From: Branchinecta lynchi
Taxonomy: Eukaryota > Arthropoda > Branchiopoda > Anostraca > Branchinectidae
Reading direction: 5' to 3'
Length of the DNA: 64,000 nucleotides
Assembly: GCA_023053575.1 (NCBI GenBank)
Contig: JAKZAP010000003.1
Location: forward strand, 33,300,228 to 33,364,227
The notes under the pieces were generated by a model. That model was not told the DNA's origin and made no database searches. It worked only from the letters and a program-made list of their open reading frames with translations. This document shows positions 35,206 through 43,233 of this stretch, one piece after another. A program made the translations under genes and the position numbers. How positions within the stretch are numbered: position 1 is the first letter of the stretch; each line of letters begins with the position of its first letter.

Positions 35206-35424
35206 ACGATTCCAAAACGATTCAAAGCTAATCACTTCAACACTAGCTTACGTATGCCCTAACTAGTAAGTTTCAATGAAAAAATATTTTTTTTGTCGGT
35301 TAAAAATAATTGGTGACGGAAGGGGATATGACAATCATTTTTACGGAAATATAATTCGTCCGGCATCCGGTTGAAACCGGAAATTTTATAAGTAAAAGTT
35401 TTATTTGAAGTTATTAGATGTTCT

Positions 35425-37944
35425 TTATATATAAGCAGATACGCTAAATTCGTTTTTGAATTGTACTTTTTTTGCTGGAAAAGTAGTCGCTCGGAATTCG
35501 GCCATATTACCACGTATGTACAATGATCGAAGAGAGTGGCGTATATGAGCATCATCATGAAGGTTTTCAGCAAATATGTAACCGAGGTACCGAAAAGATT
35601 GCACAAAAACCAGCTCAGACCCAGCGAGAAGTACTCGTGGTAACAACGGGGGTTTTGCTTTACTAGGGCGAAAGCACATGCACACAGTTTTGGATGTATT
35701 GAAAATGATGTCAAATTCAGAAGCAAAACCTTCACATATTTTTAACAGTTTGTTCAGACTACCAACACTAGTAGCAAGCAAAACAAGGTCGTCAGCATAA
35801 CTTAAATTATTAGCACACTGCGACCCAATATGGCAACCCAGCCCTGATTTACTTAAACGTCGGTTAAGCTCATCACAATACACAATGTAAAGTATTGCAG
35901 AAAGGACACCGCCCTGGCGAACGCCATTCCTTACACTGAAGGATGGGCTTAGAGTCGACCCCCATCGAACATAAAACTTCTGATTATCAAACCAATAAGC
36001 CAGCAATCTGACATAGGCCATCGGGACCCCTCTTGCAATTAGAACAGACAGCAACTTCTCCTGGTTCACTCGGTCAAAAGCTTTTTTCACGTCGAGAAAA
36101 CATACATAAACCCATGTAGAGAAGAGCCAATAGTATTCAATGATAGCACGAAGGGAAAAAATTGCGAATTCAACGGACAAACGCTTTTTGTAAGCAAACT
36201 GATTATCAGATGTAACAAAATAACCCTGGAGTCTTACCAGCAGGATTCGCTCTAGAATTTTAGACATACATGATGCAAGAGCAATCGGTCTGTAGTTATC
36301 AGCCTTTGTTTTGTCATTCAAACGATTCTTAGGTATGGGCAGCAGGACCACTTCCATGAGCGAATCAGGCAGAAAACCGTGTCTCAGCATCAAAGACATA
36401 ATGATAGCGAGGTAAGGAGCAACTAAATCGCTGCAATTTTTTAAATGGTTAGATGAAATTTTATCCTTACCTCCAGCCGAATCATTCTTTAAGCCCAGTA
36501 TGGCTACACGAACTTCTTCAGCAGAAAAATTTCCATATTTAATATCCACCTCTGAACCAAAAAACGCACTGTGAGATGTACGGGGAACAGAATTAAAAAT
36601 TTTCGAAAAATTAGTCTTCCAAAACTCACAAATTTTAGTTTCATCATCTAAACCCTCAACAACAAGAGGGGGAGCAGATCTACTTTTTGTAGAAGAAGAT
36701 ACAGACTCCCAAAATGCCGTGAGAGTTTTGGAACGAAGAGCCAATGCCATCTGGTTAGCTCGAATTTCCTTTTCCTGAAAGCGAACCCACCGGAGAGCTT
36801 GTTTAAATCGAGTTTTCCACAGACGTCTCGTTCGGTCAAGAAACCCATTCATGTCACGTCCCTCGTTAATCCATGCAAGAAACCAAAAACGGGCAGAATC
36901 ATACATTGGCTTCACAAAGTCATTCCACCCAGGCACAGTGTAAAATTTACGCTTATTCTTGCTGGACGATTCAGGAATGTGCAGGCTGGATGCCAACAAT
37001 AGCAGCCCGCAAACACTTTCATACAACAGTACAATATTAGTTCTATGATTTTGCCTAAGGCATGAAGTATCATTACAATCAAAGACTGGACTCTGAAAAT
37101 CCAGGCATTCTAAACCAGCCTTAACCTCGTTCCTATATGCATCCAAGTGAGACTTTGACGCGTCACCCCACAGAGTTTTGTGCAAGGGATCGTTATTAGA
37201 CGAGCATGCAGGTCGAGATGATGACAGTCCAACATCTAGAATGCATGTAATAGGAAAGTGGTCTGACCCAATAACATCATTTCTTATAGAGACCTGACTG
37301 ACTAAATGCGACAGAGACTCAGAAATTATAACATGATCAAGCCAAGAAACAGAATGACTAGAGTTACTAAGGTAAGTAAACGAATTCAGAGGCAAAACAC
37401 TTAAGTCATGAATTTTAAGTAGATTTTCGTCACAAAAAGATTTAAGCTCACGGAAAAATAAAGTATCCTTCAGTGGATTAGCATTAAAATCGCCAATAAC
37501 AGCAATTCCGTCAACATGTGCGTACAGTTTAGCCAAAGCAACAGTTTCAGCCAGGCACGAAACAAAAACTGTCACATTTTCTTGCAGGCATACTGGCATG
37601 TACACATTAAACAGTAAGTATGTCCCTGATATAGAACTTAACTGCACGGCTTGAATGCGATCATTTGGGATATCAATAACCTTCACTGCAGTTGCAAGGG
37701 ATTTCTTCCACAAAACAGAGAGGCCCCCATAGGGCCTACCACGGACAAGACTTCTGTCAGTGTTGACCGGAGATTTTGAACTGGCCAGGAAATCTGCACA
37801 GATATTATCCACAAAAGATAAATCACTCTGCATGAGCATAATTTCTTGAAGAAAAATTATGTCATACTCTCTGCACAGTGACGCGACTTGCTCAACACGC
37901 GGGCGAACAGAGCAACAGTTGTAAGAGGCTATTTGAATGCCCAT
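35425..37944 (-). CDS. LINE ORF2: APE endonuclease and reverse transcriptase (3' truncated)
   Basis: 839 codons are open, about 812 of them element-derived. N-terminal AP-endonuclease domain: SYNCCSVRPRVEQVAS at residues 7-22, catalytic Glu in IIFLQEIM, GDFNANP, and GSDHFPI near residue 227. Reverse transcriptase: GGKDKISSNHLK, DNYRPIALASCMSKILERIL, VCFLDVKKAFDRVN, RNGVRQGGVLSAILYIVYCD and the catalytic NLSYADDLVLLA. Start chosen at 37944 because of the TAATG overlap with ORF1 and the position of the endonuclease motif. The last 28 or so residues (from AEFRATTF) come from a family A repeat. The frame is uninterrupted and all catalytic motifs are kept, so the insertion is fairly young although incomplete. 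RTE/RTEX is the best clade guess. Confidence 0.85.
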   Translation of the reverse strand: MGIQIASYNCCSVRPRVEQVASLCREYDIIFLQEIMLMQSDLSFVDNICADFLASSKSPVNTDRSLVRGRPYGGLSVLWKKSLATAVKVIDIPNDRIQAVQLSSISGTYLLFNVYMPVCLQENVTVFVSCLAETVALAKLYAHVDGIAVIGDFNANPLKDTLFFRELKSFCDENLLKIHDLSVLPLNSFTYLSNSSHSVSWLDHVIISESLSHLVSQVSIRNDVIGSDHFPITCILDVGLSSSRPACSSNNDPLHKTLWGDASKSHLDAYRNEVKAGLECLDFQSPVFDCNDTSCLRQNHRTNIVLLYESVCGLLLLASSLHIPESSSKNKRKFYTVPGWNDFVKPMYDSARFWFLAWINEGRDMNGFLDRTRRLWKTRFKQALRWVRFQEKEIRANQMALALRSKTLTAFWESVSSSTKSRSAPPLVVEGLDDETKICEFWKTNFSKIFNSVPRTSHSAFFGSEVDIKYGNFSAEEVRVAILGLKNDSAGGKDKISSNHLKNCSDLVAPYLAIIMSLMLRHGFLPDSLMEVVLLPIPKNRLNDKTKADNYRPIALASCMSKILERILLVRLQGYFVTSDNQFAYKKRLSVEFAIFSLRAIIEYYWLFSTWVYVCFLDVKKAFDRVNQEKLLSVLIARGVPMAYVRLLAYWFDNQKFYVRWGSTLSPSFSVRNGVRQGGVLSAILYIVYCDELNRRLSKSGLGCHIGSQCANNLSYADDLVLLATSVGSLNKLLKICEGFASEFDIIFNTSKTVCMCFRPSKAKPPLLPRVLLAGSELVFVQSFRYLGYIFAENLHDDAHIRHSLRSLYIRGNMAEFRATTFPAKKVQFKNEFSVSAYI

Positions 37945-38445
37945 TATGAGCTCTCACTGCTCTCTCTTTGAGAGCCACTTGTCCCTTGCTGCGGCGCAGC
38001 AGACAAAGATGGGGGGTCATAAAATTTACGAAACAAAATTCCAGCAGGCCAGAAGCTAGGCTGGAGAACGCGGTCAAGGTAAACACTACGCATTTCTAGC
38101 TTGAAAGACTTATAAGTGTCAAAACGAGCAGGAATTTCCTCACATTTAACTGCACAACGTAGTTTTCGTGACACATGCTTCGAGAGTTCATCAACGCTCG
38201 TATTTGGAGCGAAACGCGAAACAAAAATTTTCGAGTTCCGAATCGCTGCAACAGATTTCAGGCTTCCATTGCGATCAAACGAGCTCCCAACATTTTGGTT
38301 AGGGCTAGGAGTGTTTTTCTTATTTCTTGGATTCCGAACTTCTTGTTGAGGACGACTGGTGGCACCATTTGACCTGGGAGGTCTGTTCAACATACTAGCA
38401 TAGGATTGACGATTGCCCGCTCCTGCATTAGCGGCATCTGGTACT
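35505..38445 (-). mobile_element. Two-ORF LINE, RTE/RTEX-like, lacking its 3' end
   Basis: Minus-strand non-LTR retrotransposon with ORF1 (37944-38393, open further to about 38440) and ORF2 (to 35505). ORF2 homology stops after YIRGNM, where sequence passes into a family A unit. ORF2 C terminus, 3' UTR and tail are therefore missing. Most truncated LINEs lose the 5' end, so a later deletion or rearrangement is likely. A short hairpin (TGGTACTT..AAGTACCA) lies at about 38439-38458, just past the last ORF1-like codons. Confidence 0.82.
37944..38393 (-). CDS. LINE ORF1 protein (RRM-like)
   Basis: 149 residues from the first Met; the frame is open upstream (NAGAGNRQSYAS precedes the Met), so the true start may be farther out or lost. 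Basic Asn/Pro-rich N-terminal third (NRPPRSNGATSRPQQEVRN), then an RRM-like segment: SKIFVSRFAPNTSVDELSKH, a conserved EEIPARFDTYKSFKLEM strand, and VLQPSFWPAGILFRKFYDP, a pattern common in LINE ORF1 C-terminal halves. Ser/Gln-rich tail. ORF1 proteins bind element RNA and act as nucleic-acid chaperones; this is family knowledge. Its stop TAA shares one base with the ORF2 start (TAATG). Confidence 0.78.
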   Translation of the reverse strand: MLNRPPRSNGATSRPQQEVRNPRNKKNTPSPNQNVGSSFDRNGSLKSVAAIRNSKIFVSRFAPNTSVDELSKHVSRKLRCAVKCEEIPARFDTYKSFKLEMRSVYLDRVLQPSFWPAGILFRKFYDPPSLSAAPQQGTSGSQRESSESS

Positions 38446-38582
38446 TGAGAAAGTACCAGTACATATGCTAAGCTGGAAAAAACTTACGTCTGGACTAAGT
38501 AGGAAAATGATGTTAAGAAATGTCTTGCCAGGAACCGGACATTTTGTTTTAATTTTTGGCAATGGCTTACATTTATAGTTGG

Positions 38583-40033
38583 TAAGTATTTCAAGCATAG
38601 AGGGACAAGCACGTATAGGTACGACAATTCCATAAGAACAAGGTTCTTTTGATGAGATCAATCATCCGCGGATAACGCACAAACGAGTAACGCATTTTTA
38701 TCGGGTTTACATTCCCGTTTAAGTGAACGATTCGTGTATAGTTATCCTGTCGGATCTCAGCCTTTTTCCGTTAAATTTTTAATTTTAACTGAAAAACCAG
38801 CATATTTTGTAAATTCTTTTAAAATACACTGATTATTACGCTTCTCCTGTGGAATTTTTAATTTTTGCATAGTAGGCGCTATCAGGAACGTTGAGAATAT
38901 TTACGCCTCATGACAAGACCGGCTCCACAATTTAACTGCCAAACTGCCTTGACTTAAAAGAATGATTTTTCTGGCCTCACTTCTGATGGAGGTCGAGTTT
39001 CGTGGCTCAGGAATCATATGTCAGATGTTGTAGATATGATCAGACGATAATAGATTTTGCAAATATCAGACTGACAATCTGCCATTTTAGTATTCTTCTT
39101 ATACATTTATAGCCTATATATTTTCTGGGAATCCTTCTCCGTTGTAATTGCTAAATATTCAAGGATAGAGGTTTAAGCTCGGGTTTAAGCATATAGAGGT
39201 ACCACAAATCTGAAAGGGAAAATTCACATTATGGAAATGGACGGTTCGTGAATAGCGGAACACTGAAGTGGCGCATTTGTATTGGGTTACACAAACAACA
39301 ACAACAAAACGAACAACAGCATCGATGATCATATTTTATACAATCCAACTTATCCTGATCTTGTCCAACTTGTTTGCCGTTTAATCCAGGCATTTAAGTG
39401 AGAATATGATGGGGAATTATATTGTCATATCCCAGCCTTCTTCGATTAATTTGTAGGTTTTCGTTGATTGGTGAAGAGTGATACATAAAAAGGAGTGACC
39501 CATAATCATTGCCATAGTTTCTCTGTTACTCTATTTTTCTTTCTTTTTCGTCTCCATCCTTCGGTCTCGGCCTGGGTTGGAGATAATACAAATATACGCA
39601 TAGAATAGATTATATTACCAAGAAAAGCCCGAGGGCCATGGCAACAAAAACTGTACACTAAATTATAGAAATTACAAACACTCCTCCTGATTTTAAAAAT
39701 CTCGTTCTGTGCACCATCGCAAGCCTCAAGAAACGTCCAAGTTTTTTCACAGGAAGAAATTCTTACCATCCATCCTTCATTATATTCTCTCTCACCAAAT
39801 ACCTCCTTTCTCCATTCATTGAATTCCACACACTCACACAATGAACTACATTTTCATCCTCATCACCGCACGTAGGACAAAAGTAAGGACCAATTCTCTC
39901 GTTTTTGCCCGCCTAAAAAAATCGAAGAGATACTGGAATACCCTTTTGAAATTGCCAAGCTTGGATTTCTTGGTCTCATAACGTTCAATTACCCACCATT
40001 TTTCCTATTTTTTCAACTTCTAACTCTCTAACG
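38583..40033. repeat. 1.45-kb direct repeat, copy 1
   Basis: Matches 43234-44678 at an offset of 4,651 bp. From the start to about 39740 I count three base differences; over the last 300 bp there are about 14, including two indels. It carries a minus-strand LINE tail. Its right edge meets the CR1-like LINE exactly. Confidence 0.9.
39548..39965 (-). pseudogene. LINE ORF2 C-terminal remnant (in repeat copy 1)
   Basis: The minus strand encodes a broken Cys-knuckle segment (CGDEDENVVHCV-like), then ECVEFNEWRKEVFGEREYNE and LEACDGAQNEIFK, then GCCATGGCCCTCGGGCTTTT and the 3' region. An extra A in the Cys segment breaks the frame compared with copy 2. Same LINE family as 25805-26165. Confidence 0.7.
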
Positions 40034-40300
40034 CTTGGCCAAGCTCGTGATACGGGTTTTCCGAGGCTACTGCTTGTCAAGCTCGAAAGAAACTCGATCG
40101 AAGTTCGTAAGAAACGATCGCAGATCTTAAAAGGCGCGCCAAACCTTCGAAAGTCAAAGAACGACACAGTACGCAAGCAAGTCTACATCAACCCGGATCG
40201 AACACCAATGCAGAGGGCCCACCATGCCCAACAGCGTCAGATCAAGAGACTCAAACAAGCGGACAACAGCTCTACTCAGGAAACTCCATCAAGACACTGA
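40034..40300 (+). CDS. LINE ORF1 C-terminal fragment
   Basis: An open frame enters from the truncation point and ends at TGA 40298-40300. It reads ARDTGFPRLLLVKLESNS, then RKSKNDTVRKQVYINPDRTP and a basic Gln-rich tail. RLLLVKLES..APNLRKS and YINPDRTP match the C-terminal domain of CR1/L2-type ORF1 proteins (usual pattern RLLKVKL..A..LR......I.PDLTP). The start is missing because the element is 5' truncated. ORF2 follows in the same frame. Confidence 0.7.
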   Translation, partial: LGQARDTGFPRLLLVKLERNSIEVRKKRSQILKGAPNLRKSKNDTVRKQVYINPDRTPMQRAHHAQQRQIKRLKQADNSSTQETPSRH

Positions 40301-43195
40301 CAAAATAACGGCCACAGCTTCCAAAGAAAAAACTACAATGGCATCAAATGTCTGTATTTTAATGCAGACTCTCTCTTGAACAAGCTCGATGAAACCAAAC
40401 TACTGATTCAAGTGGAAAAGCCACACATCGTGGCCATTGTTGAGGTGAAGCCCAAAAACTGTCGCTATCAGCCCACATTACCAGAATTCCAAATATCAGG
40501 GTACAAACTTACCGAGGCAAATCTGGAAGAAAACTCTGGTAGAGGGATTTTATGCTACTACAAGACAGAACTGGAAGCAGCTCTAGCACCCACTAGTCAG
40601 AGCCCTCCAGCTGAAAGTCTGTGGCTCCAGATAAAATCAAACGCATCACCCCATCTTTACCTTGGTATTTACTACCGTAGCCCAAGCAGCAGCCCAGAGA
40701 ATGACGTCAAGATCTTTTCCGAAATAAGAGAATATGCTGAAAAGTACAAGGACAGAGTGATTATCATTGGAGACTTCAACTTTCCTAAGATCGACTGGTC
40801 CAGGCGCTACACAAGCATATTCAACTCTAACAGTCCAGAGAAGAACTTTCTGGGAACAATTGATGACTGTTTTCTCGACCAGCTGATATCCGAGCCCACA
40901 AGGATGAGAGGGACTGATACACCGAATCTCCTCGACTTACTTCTCGTGGAGGAACCCGAAATCTTAAGTGACATTCGCATCCTCCCGCCTGTCGGAAAAT
41001 CAGACCACGTCTGCATAGCCTTCGCAATAAGCACAGATATCTCAGCAGCTAGTGCGAAGCCAAGGCGAAATTACTACAAGGGTAATTACGAAGCGATGCG
41101 CAGCGAAGTTAGTCAGATAAACTGGTCACAAGAATTTGATAATGACTTTTCCCTGAATGAGATGTATACCAAGTTCCAGCAAATTATACTCTCAGCCGAG
41201 GCCAAATTCATACCGATATACATTGACAATAAAAGGGCCGCTCTTCCTAAAGCTACAGTCGACCTCATCAAAGAAAAACAAAAAGCGTGGAACGAATACA
41301 CGACCGACCGCGATAGCCCCGAGAAAGGAGCAGCCTTCCGTAGACTCAGAAACAGGGTAAGAAAATCAACCAGACGTGAAGCCAACGTACGAGAGAAGAA
41401 CCTCGCTGACAACATTAAAGAAAACCCAAAAAACTTCTGGCATCACGTGAACGCGAAGCGCAGATGCGCTCCAGCATTCCCATCTCTGATTAATCCTGTC
41501 ACAAACACCTCTGTTGACGACCCGAAGCTGAAAGCTAATCTGCTGAACGATCAGTTTTCATCAGTATTTACAAGGGAGCCTGACGTCTCAGACCCTTTAC
41601 CTGACATAAAAGACAAACAGGAGGAAGAAATCGATCACCCGCAGATAAACATCACTGAAGTACTGCAGAAGCTAAAACAACTCGATCCGAGCAAATCGCA
41701 AGGTCCAGATAAGCTTCATCCGAGAGTACTGAAGGAACTCGCTGGTGTCATAGCCGAACCGCTGACTGCCATCTTCAAAAAGTCGCTGGAATTGGGGCAA
41801 CTGCCCTCTCTGTGGAAGAAAGCAACTGTCAGTCCAATATTCAAAGCAGGAAAGCGCAGCGACCCTTCAAACTACCGACCTATCAGTCTCACATGCATCC
41901 CCTGTAAGATAATGGAATCCATCATCGCGAACCACTTAATAGAGCAACTCCTAGCCAGAAAAATCATCACGAAAAAGCAGTATGGATTTTTGAAAAAGAG
42001 AAGTGCTGAATCCCAATTACTTACTGCTGTAGAAGACTGGAGGTCCAAAATAGATAAAGGCTACCAGATTGACCTAATTTATTTGGATTTAAAAAAGGCT
42101 TTTGACAAAGTCCCGCACAAGCGTCTGCTTCACAAACTTAGACAGTATGGGCTAGGATCACTGGATACCCCAAATAGCTTACTCTCCTGGATACAAAGCT
42201 TCATCTGCGGAAGATCTCAGTCAGTTGTCGTCGATGGTACCACCAGTATCACAGACGCGGATGTCCTCAGTGGAGTTCCTCAAGGCTCTGTTCTAGGCCC
42301 TTTATTGTTCAATCTGTACATCAATGACCTTGTAGACGGAATAGATTCTACTATTCTGCTGTATGCTGATGACACGAAGCTATACCGAGTAATCGAATCC
42401 CCTGAAGACTCACTGCAACTACAGGCTGATCTAGATAAAATCAATCAATGGATGACAGTCTGGCTGATGGAAATTAACGCAACGAAAAGCCACCTGATGA
42501 CCCTAGGACGAACTAAATGGCCGTCATCTTATAAAATTGGAGACACCTTCCTAAGCAGCAGCGATGAGGAGAGGGATTTGGGTATCATAGTCGACTCCCA
42601 AGTAAGCTTCCACAGCCACTATGAACAGACCATTTCCAAGGCTAACAAAGTTGCCGGTTTACTTCGAAGATCTTTTCAGTTTCAGAACGAGCATATGCTT
42701 ACCACACTGTACACCTCGCTGGTAAGGCCCATTCTCGAATATGGGCACTGCTCAGTTAGACCCTTTTACAATAGAGACATTGATGCCCTCGAGACTGTTC
42801 AGCGGCGGCTCACGAAATTCCCGCCTAAACTGAGACATCTCCCATACCAGCAAAGGCTTGAAAGACTGAAACTCCCTACGCTGGCATACCGTTTCCACAG
42901 GGGAGACCTCATTGAGACATACAAGCTATGCCACGGTATGTACGAAAACGTCGAAGCTGACGACATCCTCAACTTTAACTTCAACAACTTACGCGGTCAT
43001 AGCCTCAAACTCACCGCAGAGAGGTTCTGCAAAGATATTGGTCGGTGGAGTTTCAAAAACCGCGTGCCACCCCATTGGAATCAACTGCCCGAAGAAACAG
43101 CAAACTCCCCATCAATAAGCCAATTCAAGAAAGAAATTGATGGAATGTTTCTTTCCCAAATGTACGACCCTAAATGTTTCAAAAGAACTTTGTAG
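40301..43195 (+). CDS. LINE ORF2: APE endonuclease and reverse transcriptase
   Basis: 964 codons from just after the ORF1 TGA to TAG at 43193-43195, no internal stop. No ATG occurs in this frame until the middle of the endonuclease; the frame from 40376 begins with TTG, so no conventional start exists. Endonuclease: IKCLYFNADSLLNKLDE, catalytic Glu in IVEVKPKN, YYRSPSS, IIIGDFNFPKIDW, GKSDHVCIAF. Reverse transcriptase: DPSKSQGPDKLHPRVLKELA, NYRPISLTCIPCKIMESII, IYLDLKKAFDKVPHKRLL, SGVPQGSVLGPLLFNLYIND, LLYADDTKLY. C terminus: LVRPILEYGHCSVRPF and VPPHWNQLPEE, the usual CR1/jockey tail. Length and motif order are as expected for a whole ORF2, so it may encode active enzyme. Confidence 0.88.
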   Translation, partial: QNNGHSFQRKNYNGIKCLYFNADSLLNKLDETKLLIQVEKPHIVAIVEVKPKNCRYQPTLPEFQISGYKLTEANLEENSGRGILCYYKTELEAALAPTSQSPPAESLWLQIKSNASPHLYLGIYYRSPSSSPENDVKIFSEIREYAEKYKDRVIIIGDFNFPKIDWSRRYTSIFNSNSPEKNFLGTIDDCFLDQLISEPTRMRGTDTPNLLDLLLVEEPEILSDIRILPPVGKSDHVCIAFAISTDISAASAKPRRNYYKGNYEAMRSEVSQINWSQEFDNDFSLNEMYTKFQQIILSAEAKFIPIYIDNKRAALPKATVDLIKEKQKAWNEYTTDRDSPEKGAAFRRLRNRVRKSTRREANVREKNLADNIKENPKNFWHHVNAKRRCAPAFPSLINPVTNTSVDDPKLKANLLNDQFSSVFTREPDVSDPLPDIKDKQEEEIDHPQINITEVLQKLKQLDPSKSQGPDKLHPRVLKELAGVIAEPLTAIFKKSLELGQLPSLWKKATVSPIFKAGKRSDPSNYRPISLTCIPCKIMESIIANHLIEQLLARKIITKKQYGFLKKRSAESQLLTAVEDWRSKIDKGYQIDLIYLDLKKAFDKVPHKRLLHKLRQYGLGSLDTPNSLLSWIQSFICGRSQSVVVDGTTSITDADVLSGVPQGSVLGPLLFNLYINDLVDGIDSTILLYADDTKLYRVIESPEDSLQLQADLDKINQWMTVWLMEINATKSHLMTLGRTKWPSSYKIGDTFLSSSDEERDLGIIVDSQVSFHSHYEQTISKANKVAGLLRRSFQFQNEHMLTTLYTSLVRPILEYGHCSVRPFYNRDIDALETVQRRLTKFPPKLRHLPYQQRLERLKLPTLAYRFHRGDLIETYKLCHGMYENVEADDILNFNFNNLRGHSLKLTAERFCKDIGRWSFKNRVPPHWNQLPEETANSPSISQFKKEIDGMFLSQMYDPKCFKRTL

Positions 43196-43233
43196 AGGCT
43201 TTGTGGCCTTTTTTTTTTTGCAATATATTATTA

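Larger units (their letters stand above)
30270..35325 (+). mobile_element. 5,056-bp PiggyBac-type composite with ATAT target duplication
   Basis: TIRs CCCCTTCCGTCACC (30270-30283) and GGTGACGGAAGGGG (35312-35325), flanked by ATAT on each side (30266-30269, 35326-35329). It interrupts family A copy A5. Copy A3 has the uninterrupted CTGTATATGACAATC, so the duplicated target is ATAT (or TA, because the site is palindromic). The interior holds a decayed PiggyBac transposase at the right and a nested 3-kb element at the left. CCC-starting TIRs and a 4-bp palindromic duplication fit the PiggyBac superfamily, although TTAA is its usual target. The transposase could instead belong to a nested element. 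Confidence 0.72.
29765..35505 (-). repeat. Family A copy A5, split by the 5-kb PiggyBac-type composite
   Basis: The first part, 29765-30269, has the microsatellite, GATGAAACTTGGTGTGAGG and core units. The second part, 35326-35505, resumes with GACAATCATTTTTACGG, two more units and GGAATTCGGCC. The two parts join into the normal family A order once 30270-35325 and one ATAT are removed. The second part ends at the LINE junction near 35505, so the family A terminus is missing. Confidence 0.8.
40034..43233 (+). mobile_element. CR1/L2-like LINE, 5' truncated, ORF2 uninterrupted
   Basis: Non-LTR retrotransposon on the + strand. It starts inside ORF1, carries a full ORF2, and ends with a short 3' UTR (T-rich, then GCAATATATTATTA). 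It fills exactly the space between the two 1.45-kb direct repeats. A truncated relative is at 46390-46860. Confidence 0.85.

Noticed and set aside
35259..35735. 158-codon minus-strand frame
   Set aside because: It overlaps the LINE ORF2 3' part in another frame and continues into repeat sequence; a shadow frame.
40376..40378. Start of LINE ORF2 at 40376
   Set aside because: The codon there is TTG, and conserved endonuclease residues (YFNADSLL) lie upstream of it in the same frame.
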